Part shown: positions 56,549-64,000 of the stretch, piece by piece
Layout: every line of letters starts with the position of its first letter
How positions within the stretch are numbered: position 1 is the stretch's first letter
Source: Agaricus subrufescens
Lineage: Eukaryota; Basidiomycota; Agaricomycetes; Agaricales; Agaricaceae
Length of the DNA: 64,000 nucleotides
NCBI GenBank assembly: GCA_029945375.1
Contig: CM057058.1
Span: 3,286,001 to 3,350,000 of the forward strand
Direction: 5' to 3'
Translations under genes and position numbers: made by a program
Notes under the pieces: generated by a model
Seen by the model: the letters and a program-made list of their open reading frames with translations, nothing else
Told to the model about the DNA's origin: nothing
Databases searched by the model: none

Positions 56549-57271
56549 TTATTTCCGAGCCTGCATACGAACACGAGGATCGCCCTTTTCGCTGCGCTTG
56601 CGCAGTTTTTCTTGGCGTTTACTGGTAGGTTGATCATCTGCTGCTGCTGCCGAGTCTGGGATCATTGACGAGCGGCCTTGGAGATAAGGGGATATGATAG
56701 AGGAATATAGTTTGAAAATGGCAAAGAGGGGTATCTGTTTTTGGGATTGATGTCGGTATACGAATGTGGGGAGGACATCGGCACACGACGCACCACCATA
56801 TAGAGAAACCAGAACCATTCTCCGAATGCACCGCTACCAACTTGACAAGCCCCTTTTTGCGTGATTTAGCCGAATTGAAAAAGATAGGTGAAGGGCGGAT
56901 CGGACGCACAGGTTACATATAGAATATCAAAACACCACTCGGTTACGCCAGACTGGGCGAGATCTTCGCCGTAGGAGAGGAGGGTGCCGGTGGTGGGATC
57001 GCGTCTGGGGGTGCCTATCTTGATAAGATAATTCGAGAGGAAGAGGGAGGGGAAGAAGGTGAGGACGTAGATGGCGAGAGACGTTTTCGAAGGGGGAAGA
57101 GACGCGCGGCGGAAGAGGAAGCGGAGGAGGAGCGAGAGGATGGTGGGGACGACCATGCCGAGCTTGAGGGATCTGACTGCGGCCTCATTCTGGTGGGCTG
57201 TGGACGGGTGAGCGCGGGACGCGGGGGAGGACGCGGCGCCTACCAATGCGCTTTGCAGAGGCGTTCGCCAT
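56549..57271 (-). CDS. SND2/TMEM208 ER-targeting protein
   Basis: Snd2 (TMEM208 in humans) acts in SRP-independent targeting of proteins to the ER. A short first exon from the ATG at 57271 encodes MANASAKRI and splices to AHQNEAAVRSLKLGMVVPTI. Hydrophobic segments follow (ILSLLLRFLFRRASLPPSK; LAIYVLTFFPSLFLSNYLI), then KIGTPRRDPTTGTLLSYGED and GVTEWCFDILYVT. The next exons give WACQVGSGAFGEWFWFLYM and IPLFAIFKLYSSIISPYLQG. The basic C-terminus KRQEKLRKRSEKGDPRVRMQ ends at 56549. The splice choices keep frame and restore the conserved WACQVGS block. Length of about 175 residues fits the family. Confidence 0.9.
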
Positions 57272-57323
57272 CGACGTTCAGGTGGCAGGAGAGAGGGCTG
57301 CCCGATCACGTGCTCGCCCCTTC

Positions 57324-59580
57324 ATGTCCACTCGCCGCCTTGTCCAGAACACCATCCAGTCCAACCTTGCCATCCAGCATGCCCTCGCCGCACGCGCATC
57401 GACGCTCGACGCCCAGCTCAGTGACCTCGACCATCTCATTGTATGCTACCTCTTATCCGGTCTGCGTTTGCTGACCGCTTCGCAGGAGAGCGTAACTCAG
57501 GGAGAAGACCCTCCAGACGAGCCCCTCGACGCAGAATTTCAAGTGCCGGGCTCGAAGAGGGCAACTGGCCCCGTTCAACCCTTCGAACTGTTGTCACCAG
57601 TACGCTCCTTGTTCGCTCCCTCCTAGTGTGTTCGGTCAACGTCTGGTAGTCATCTCCGTTCTTCAAAGAAGCCTCTCAGCGAGCCTATTATGTCAGATGG
57701 ACATCTCATCATCCAAGTATGATTATATACTGCGCATATCTTAGCGTTCAAAAAATTCATGCTAATCATATTAGTGAAAGGAAAGGAGGCCGAAGTCTTG
57801 GCCGATGCAGTGAAGAAGGAGAACATGCGTTTGGAGGCATACCGAGTCCGTGACAAGTGTGTTGACTCGTTTCTACTCTAGCTGCTGTTCATCTGGACTC
57901 AAATCAAGTTCCGCAGCTGCACCTATTGATATAGAAACCAATATTCATGGAATCAACTGGTCTATCGTAGCGGAAAAAGTTTCTGACTACGCCCCCATTA
58001 AGCGAACGCCCGACGAGTGTCGCATTCAATGGGCTGGCAAGCTCCATCCTAATGTCAATCACGGAGATTGGACACAGCCCGAGCTGAGTAAACTGCATGA
58101 CCTGACTGCGGCTGCTCTGGCAACTGGGCAGAAGATCAACTGGTCTGGCATTGCCAAGGAGCTTGGTGTACGTCTCCACGATAGATCTGGGGAGGAATTG
58201 AATACCGATCATTTGCATAGACGAATCGCATCCCGGTCGATTGCATGAAACAAGCTACGGCTGCAACCAGACCGCGACATCATTGGGATTCGAATGCCGA
58301 TCAAAAACTGTTAGAGGCAGTTCAAATTTTCGGAACGAACAACTGGAACCTTGGTAAGGTTTCTCATTTATGGTGCTTACAATCTGCCTACTAGAAACAT
58401 TCTAGTCGCCCGTCACGTCTCGCCCTACGCAACCACTTCCCAGTGCCAAAGCCGATATGTTCGGTCCTTGAACCCTTCAATCAAGCGCGAACCGTGGACA
58501 GCAGAAGAGGATACTCGCTTACGGAAGGCAGTTGATGCCTTTAATAATATATGGATTGATATCGCTGGTGTGCTACCCGGACGAACAAATGAGCAATGTC
58601 GAGAGCGGTGGGCTGAAATTGGGACAACTGAAATTGAAAGGAGGCCATGGTCAGAAGTTGAAGAGCAGCAGCTCCTCGAGGCTGTGAAAGAATTCGGGAA
58701 GAAGTGGAAAATCATCAGTGAAAAACTTGGCAGCGGAAGAACTGGCCCCAACGTAAGAATCTATTTTTCCGTTCCTCGACATGTTTGACTAATCAGTGTT
58801 CAGTGTCGGTTACGCTACGGAAGGCTGATGAAAAAGCTGGCCAAAAAAGACAATTCCTTATCAGCTCCCGGCTCTTCAGAACCGGCGTCAATGATGCAAA
58901 TCTCACCCCCACCTACAGACCCCGGTTCCGTTTATACACCATCTAGACTGCAGGGAAAGTCTTACCCCGCGACTAATATAGAAGGATTAGAAGGTGATGA
59001 AGCGCTTGTTATTTTACCCTCTCGACTTGAATCACCACCCCAAACAAATGTGCCCCCTTTGGCCCCTTCAAAACCCCGACCCCGACCCAGGCCCCGACCT
59101 TTACGTAGGCCCGATAACAGCCAGCTGACAGAGCCTCAAATACAAACACATACGGCATTGACCAAGAGTGGATCTCATGATGAGGGTGCTAGCTTAGAAA
59201 TCCACTGTGAAAGCGATCATCATATAACTCTCCCCACTCTGCTGCGGTCAGATACAGCCCCTACAGGTCCGGGACAGCTAGACGTGGCCTCGGGTTCATC
59301 GTCAGCACGAGGAAGTACGCAACCGAGGATAGACCCTGAGCAAGTTGATGAAGGGGGCGGAGGGAAGAGGAAGCGGGCAGAGACTGAGACCATGGGCTCA
59401 AACACCGACGGTGTTGGTGATGGTGTTGAGCTCACGAACCCACATTCCGAACCTAGAAGCTTCAAGAGGCGGAAATTAATGTCAACAAAATTGGTCCAAG
59501 ATGACGTTGACGAGAATATTACGGCTACTCCAGAATCGAGAGTCGATGATGATACTGACGAGGGTAGTGTCTCCGTGTGA
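57324..59580 (+). CDS. Multi-Myb-repeat protein, SNAPC4-like
   Basis: SNAPC4 is the Myb-repeat DNA-binding subunit of the snRNA-activating complex that drives snRNA transcription. The ATG at 57324 gives MSTRRLVQNTIQSNLAIQHA. SSPFFKEASQRAYYVRW and KGKEAEVLADAVKKENMRLE follow. Myb/SANT repeats are seen as NIHGINWSIVAEKVSDYAPI, DWTQPELSKLHDLTAAA, HHWDSNADQKLLEAVQIFGT, REPWTAEEDTRLRKAVDAFN (then NIWIDIAGVLPGRTNEQCRE) and RRPWSEVEEQQLLEAVKEFG (then KKWKIISEKL). A long Pro/Arg-rich and acidic tail ends at 59580. The order of a half-repeat plus four repeats matches SNAPC4 rather than c-Myb or Cdc5. An earlier ATG at 57246 would overlap the SND2 first exon on the other strand. Confidence 0.75.
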
Positions 59581-60166
59581 GGTAGAACGGCTGTCAAGAC
59601 TAAAGGCAGAGTGCGAAGTTTCGAAGGAGGGCAAGAAGGCCGTCTTTTAACAAACGATCAAGAGTGAAACAGGTTCTGAGAATGTTGATCACGCCATGTG
59701 TCCATCGTTGGATATCGTTAGGGGCGAGGTAAGAAGATAGTTGATCGTTGTCAGCCAGTGAATGCGGAGACCTTGATTTCGACTCATTCTATATGCTCAC
59801 TGGAAGAAATGAGGATTATGGAGAGAGGTGGTGCATGTGTTGAAATGAATCTTCAGGCCGAGTCCCCGTCATTGTAGGTTTTAGTGTAGCATGAGTTTAC
59901 AGCATATATACTAGTCGGTGGCAGAATATCTAAGACATTCTGTTATGTCCCTTTGGGTGTAACGATTATTTGGCCGACTAAGATATCCAGGTTACATTTA
60001 CTTCCTTCAAGTAAAATGTCATGACCATTGTTACCATTCATGAAAATTGCGCCGAAGGATTCCAAGCCATGTAAAAATAACGACAACATCAGCTGAGCAT
60101 GACTGTCACCCACAATACAAAACAGTGTAAGAAAAAGAAATAATGCAATCGCCCACATGTCCGAGA
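59581..60166. other. Convergent 3' region, SNAPC4-like / TAF8
   Basis: About 586 bp between convergent stop codons. No gene, repeat or RNA was recognised. Confidence 0.45.
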
Positions 60167-61293
60167 TTACTGGCTATCAAGTCTCCATCGTTTCCTGGGG
60201 TGCAAGCCCATTTCCCAGTTCACAATATGACCCAATAGTTCAGCATCTTCTTGACCGGTACTGTCTTCCGTGGCAAGCATTAGATTCTTAAGCGACTCCT
60301 GAACCAAGCCTGCAGTTTTGAGTTTCTTTTCTAGAGAGGGAAGTGCTGCTTTCTTGGGTGGTGAAGCCTAAATTTACCGCATGAGCCTCTCTGGTTAGAA
60401 GATGTAGGACAGGTTGCTACTCACGGGTGTTTGCAGATATGTATGTTTCGGAGGGAGTTGTGGTAGATAGGGAGGAAGACCGCGTAAGCTGACAGGCATG
60501 ATTGGAGGACCAGATTCATCATCTGAGGGCAAAAGGTCCGGAGATGGTGGACGTGACGTTGAAGACGTGAGTTGCATCGGCGAGATCTTCGGTTCTGGAT
60601 TTAGAAGTGAGCAACAAGCACTTACGCCGGGGGCGGTTGGTTAGACTTACTCGGCCGCGAAAGTTTCTTCTGTTTCATTTTGGGAGAGACCGCCATGTCT
60701 GTGGATTCGGCGGGTTCGGTTGCCTGTGAGGCGCGCCGTTTTAGAGCGAGACGGTATAGTTCTTTTGGTTCTACGCCAAAGTCGGCGACGGCGAGAAGGA
60801 GATCGGGAGGGATTGCACTGGCGCGGTTCGCGAGATTCGCGTATTCATGTGCTCGTTCAAAAAGCTGCTCAACAACTACACGAAATGAACAGATTTAACA
60901 AAGTTAAAAAAAAGAGGAGTAGATTATAGACGTACAAGCAACTGTTTCAAGTTCGAACCGCCTTACGGCTTGAGAGTCGGAAGACGCAAAACCGACTTTG
61001 ATTGCTTCATTTTCTACTAGTCTGCGAATGGCGCGTGTGGCTACGTCGGGTGTGATTGAAGGCTCAGGCGGGCTGGGTGGACGTGCAGGAGCAGGGTTTG
61101 TTTGCCTGTACGTGTCTGGCTGGATACTAAGACTTGCGAGACTGGGTGCTCCGGTAGTGGTAGCACTGGGAGCATTGTACGGAGAGTAATAGGTTGACGT
61201 GGGCTGAATCTGGACAGGGACATTAGGGTAGTGATTAGGGTACTGCGTTTGCTGGGTTGTTGTTGCGGAGTAGGTGGCGTATGGGATGGACAT
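60167..61293 (-). CDS. TFIID subunit TAF8
   Basis: TAF8 heterodimerises with TAF10 through a histone fold and joins the TFIID core. The ATG at 61293 starts [20 protein letters not shown], a Gln/Tyr/Pro-rich leader. The Bromo-TP/histone-fold region shows [54 protein letters not shown] and [20 protein letters not shown]. The TAF8 C-terminal motif [20 protein letters not shown] follows, then [20 protein letters not shown] and a C-terminus ending [14 protein letters not shown] at 60167. Four exons. The KHTY motif with the preceding histone fold is diagnostic. It is head-to-head with riboflavin kinase, 81 bp between ATGs. Confidence 0.92.
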
Positions 61294-61374
61294 GGCTGGG
61301 TGAAGAGAGGCGAAGCTTGGTTCCTGATCGCTTATATTATCTTTCTCTCTACGACTACTACTAATCTACCTCTA

Positions 61375-62099
61375 ATGACGGCCACCGACGAGTCACGATC
61401 AGCTGCACCCTTCCAAACGGAGAATTTCAGAGTCTCCAGGCCCGAGATTGTTGGCCCCGACGTGCCCGAGTCGCCATTCCCGATCAGACTCGCAGGACCA
61501 GTACAGAAGGGCTTTGGTAGAGGCGGCAAGGATTTAGGGTGCCCTACTGGTAAGTGAGCTAATCAGCTTGTTGGGGAGGGGGATTGAACAGTGCAGCAAA
61601 TCTTCCGGACGAGGCGATGGAAGAGATGAATGTGGTGGCGGAAACAGGTGTCTACTACGGGTATGCCCAGATCATTCCACCAGCAGAGAAAATGGATGGG
61701 TTTGATCAAGGTGAGCTGGTGGTGCTTCCCATGGTGATGAGCTTGGGACGGAATCCATTCTACAACAACGAGAAGATGACTGCTGTGAGTTGGGGTGTCT
61801 TTGTTCGTCGGGCTTAGCTACTGATAAGATGCAGGAAATCCACATCATGCATGATTTCAAGAGAGATTTCTATGGTATTGAGATGCGAACGATCGTCCTT
61901 GGCTATATCCGGCCAGAACTGAACTATACCACCCGGGGTGAGTGAATCACCGCTTTGCTCTACCATTCTCTGACTGAACGTTCATATAGATGCACTGATA
62001 GACGACATCGAGAAAGACAAACAGGTTGCATTGCGGTGTTTAGAACGACCAGAGTATCACAAGTATCTAGAAGACAAACATTTCCGCCTGGAGATTTAG
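61375..62099 (+). CDS. FMN1: Riboflavin kinase
   Basis: It phosphorylates riboflavin to FMN with ATP. The ATG at 61375 gives [20 protein letters not shown]. The kinase fold shows [36 protein letters not shown] with the conserved PTAN motif, [49 protein letters not shown] and [12 protein letters not shown]. It ends with [20 protein letters not shown] and DKHFRLEI at 62099. Four exons with short introns. It is the monofunctional eukaryotic type, with no FAD synthetase domain. The stop codon lies inside a 29-bp tandem duplication. Confidence 0.93.
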
Positions 62100-62148
62100 T
62101 GGTTGCGAGATATTAGATAGAGATTTAGTGGTTGCGAGATATTAGATA
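62091..62148 (+). repeat. Perfect 29-bp tandem duplication at the riboflavin kinase stop
   Basis: Two exact 29-bp copies (62091-62119 and 62120-62148), each starting gagatttag, are followed by a partial third start (gagata). The first copy contains the stop codon, so the duplication adds only to the 3' UTR. Confidence 0.95.
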
Positions 62149-62238
62149 GAGATATCTATAGAGGAGGACTAGGGACTGCATTAAAATAATATGAGTTGGA
62201 TTGTCGGGGCAGAAGAGGAAGGGCCGACGTGCCGAGGA

Positions 62239-62844
62239 TCATAAACGTCTAGTTTTACTGGAACGCGTGCCACCAATTTTGAGGGGGGTACAGTCAGTGA
62301 CACTCTTGATGGTATCGCGAATGGACGCGCCCTCGGTGGCCATAAGCGCGGTTTTGAGGGCCTCTCTGCCTTGGCCGAAGCCATTGAAATAGAGGTCGAC
62401 AGTGACCTTGCTGCCGTGTTTTTTCTTGAGATCCTCGAGAACCTTGAAGATTTGGATGGCGCATTGGTAGCCAGCCTCGTAGCCCGCACGCTGGCCTTTT
62501 TTGAACTTGAGAGAACCGCCAGAGAACCAGGAAATGACCTGAGAGCGCGGGGGGTTGAAGAGGGATTTGTCGTATGTCAGGGAAGAGAGGGTGGTGATGG
62601 TGTTGTTGCGCGAGGAATGGCAGTCGAAGCGGTAGGCAGCGCCCATATGTGAGTCGCCCCTAAGCATTGAGAATGGGTTGGTTTCGGCAGACCTGTAGGT
62701 GTTGAGAGGGCCGGGAGTGGGAGGGCCATCGTCGGTGATGGGGCGGATAGAGAGGGGATTGACGGGATGGACGGCGCCCTCGTTCTGTGCGGTGCTGAGC
62801 AGGCGCCGGGCGCTCGTCGACAACGTCCGCCGCAGCGAGAACAT
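62239..62844 (-). CDS. Mitochondrial small-subunit ribosomal protein uS11m
   Basis: It is a component of the mitoribosome platform that contacts mRNA in the exit region. The ATG at 62844 opens a targeting leader (MFSLRRTLSTSARRLLSTAQ). The uS11 core shows YRFDCHSSRNNTITTLSSLT, VISWFSGGSLKFKKGQRAGY, EAGYQCAIQIFKVLEDLKKK, VTVDLYFNGFGQGREALKTA and IRDTIKSVTDCTPLKIGGTR, ending SSKTRRL at 62239. The SCR..RR-type basic C-terminus matches the family. It has no visible intron. The frame continues upstream to another ATG (MALSRRHPEE), but the 62844 start gives the better presequence. Its start lies 79 bp from QCR9 on the other strand. Confidence 0.92.
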   Translation of the reverse strand: MFSLRRTLSTSARRLLSTAQNEGAVHPVNPLSIRPITDDGPPTPGPLNTYRSAETNPFSMLRGDSHMGAAYRFDCHSSRNNTITTLSSLTYDKSLFNPPRSQVISWFSGGSLKFKKGQRAGYEAGYQCAIQIFKVLEDLKKKHGSKVTVDLYFNGFGQGREALKTALMATEGASIRDTIKSVTDCTPLKIGGTRSSKTRRL

Positions 62845-62923
62845 GGCTGGCCTGTCACGCTCGCCGTCACGCCTTTCCTCCGGGTGACGCCGTGACAGCG
62901 CCATCTCAACCCGAACCACAGCG

Positions 62924-63269
62924 ATGAGTGTAAGTCGGCCCCGTCTCCTCCCTGCCCGCCCTCACCCCTCCCGCAGCTCGCCACCGGTCTCTACAACTCT
63001 GTTTTCAGGCGCAACAGTACGATGCACCCCCTCCTCCGCACCTAGCCTCGCTCACCCCAGTCTTCCAGGCGTCTTTGTTGGCTCCGTCTTTGCGGGTGCA
63101 TTTTTGTTCGGAATCGGCTTCGATGTCGGCGTGACGTCCTTCTGGGAGCGCTGGAACAAGGGCGTACGTCCTCTTTCTCCTCGGTCTCGCTGCCTGCCCC
63201 CTTACATCTCTTTCGACGCAGAAACTATGGAAAGACATGCGCCATAAATATGTAGAGGATGATGCGTAG
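62924..63269 (+). CDS. QCR9: Cytochrome bc1 complex subunit 9 (QCR9)
   Basis: A 62-residue single-span subunit of mitochondrial complex III, built from four exons: 62924-62929, 62977-63016, 63069-63163 and 63222-63269. The first exon is only six bases (ATGAGT). The product reads MSLATGLYNSVFRRN, then SVFVGSVFAGAFLFGIGFDV in the membrane, VTSFWERWNKG and KLWKDMRHKYVEDDA. The RRNSVFVG start of the helix, the FW.R.NKGK.WKD pattern and overall size match fungal QCR9. Phases at all three splices are consistent (A|GC, GGC|AAA). It is easily missed because no single frame contains it. Confidence 0.92.
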
Positions 63270-63334
63270 ACTACCCTGATACTTATAGAGAAAGGATTCC
63301 CACCGTGTGACCTGTGTGACATCTCTCCTTGACT

Positions 63335-64000
63335 ATGGACATCGAGTCCTCCAAAGACTCCTCCAACCCAGACGCAAAGGTCGTCGTCATCACAAACCTC
63401 ACCCGGAATGTCGTAGATGCCCATCTCCAGGCCGTCTTTAGTTTCTACGGCGAAATCGTCAAAATCGACCTGCCGCTCTTTGTAAAATGTTTGTTCACTC
63501 TTTCTCACCCGTTCCTTTCTTCCTACTTAAACGCTCGCGTAACTTCCAGCCGGGCAAAACAGGGGCAAGGCTGCTCTTGAATATGCAGATGCCGCGTCTG
63601 CACATCGCGCTTTCGAACACATGGACGGTGGCCAGCTGGACGGTGCCGTCCTAAAACTCGAACTTTCAAACCTCCCCGTTCGCACACGTACACGTTCTCC
63701 ACCTCCTCCGCGTTCTCGTCGCGGCGGTCCGCCACCAGGTTTGCGATACAGAAACGGTCGAGGCCCGCGTTCTCCGTCTTTTTCTCGTTCACGTTCCCCT
63801 TATTCCCGTTCCCCTTCTCCTCGTTCAAGGAGTCCTAGGTCGCCCAGGTCCTTGTCAAGATCTAGAAGCCGTTCACCATCACCTTATTCTCGTCGACGTG
63901 GAGAAAAATCCTTCCGCGGTGGGCGCGGAGGTTGGGGCAGAAGAGGCCCACCACCACCACCTCCACGCAATAGGGATAGAGACTATCGCAGGTCCCGTTC
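63335..64000 (+). CDS. RNPS1-like RRM protein with RS domain (3' end beyond window)
   Basis: RNPS1 is a splicing activator and exon-junction-complex accessory factor. The ATG at 63335 gives MDIESSKDSSNPDAKVVVIT. The RRM follows: VVVITNLTRNVVDAHLQAVF, SFYGEIVKIDLPLFVK, then across one intron SGQNRGKAALEYADAASAHR and AFEHMDGGQLDGAVLKLELS. The tail is rich in RS/SP repeats ([16 protein letters not shown]) and RGG-like sequence (RGGRGGWGRRGPPPPPP) and continues past the window end. The RRM-then-RS order, with the short acidic N-terminus, fits fungal RNPS1-like proteins; other SR proteins remain possible. Confidence 0.82.

Overview
This window reads as nuclear DNA of a filamentous basidiomycete, most likely an Agaricomycete wood or litter decomposer. 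The evidence is eukaryotic gene structure with many very short introns (about 46-66 nt, GT-AG, CTNAN-like branch points), fungal-specific genes (homoisocitrate dehydrogenase LYS12, fungal-type acetylornithine aminotransferase, SFR1/MEI5) and an AA14-type lytic polysaccharide monooxygenase, an enzyme family typical of wood-decay basidiomycetes. Genes are densely packed. I place 33 protein-coding genes; the first (Cactin) and the last (an RNPS1-like RRM/RS protein) run off the window. I found no tRNA, rRNA, CRISPR array or intact transposon.

Layout. 0-7 kb: Cactin (-), mitochondrial ClpX (+), RanBP1 (-), Emp24/p24 (+). 7-15 kb: kinesin-8 (-), dihydroorotase (+), mitochondrial NADH-cytochrome b5 reductase (-), a C2H2 zinc-finger protein (+). 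15-28 kb: a co-directional minus-strand block with a 1,789-residue coiled-coil/GAR-domain protein, a small membrane coiled-coil protein, a GW-repeat protein and LYS12. 28-34 kb: Cdt2-like WD40 (+), ARL1 (-), WKF-domain nucleolar-type protein (+), ABHD4/5-type hydrolase (-). 34-43 kb: a plus-strand block with CWC21/SRRM2-like, ARG8, AA14 LPMO and HEM1. 43-52 kb: a minus-strand block with IME4/METTL3, a short-chain dehydrogenase, a Zn2Cys6-type regulator and SFR1, including the gene-poorest stretch (45.5-47.5 kb). 52-64 kb: NOSIP (+), A1 aspartic protease (+), SND2/TMEM208 (-), SNAPC4-like Myb protein (+), TAF8 (-), riboflavin kinase (+), mitoribosomal uS11m (-), QCR9 (+), RNPS1-like (+).

Most genes are housekeeping and do not form one pathway. 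Three themes recur: RNA processing (Cactin, CWC21, NOSIP, RNPS1-like, IME4, SNAPC4-like), mitochondrial function (ClpX, MCR1, ARG8, HEM1, LYS12, uS11m, QCR9) and microtubule biology (kinesin-8, GAR protein). Head-to-head pairs with very short shared promoters dominate the layout. Several catalytic motifs are split by, or abut, introns, including a 17-nt and a 15-nt micro-exon.

I see no convincing previously undescribed multi-gene system. The best candidates for new biology are single proteins: the GW-repeat protein (possible Argonaute-hook platform), the giant GAR-domain protein that shows no obvious CH domain, and in-frame intron-retention switches in catalytic or binding domains. Gene boundaries were deduced by hand from reading frame, splice sites and remembered family motifs; none was tested by search or transcript data.
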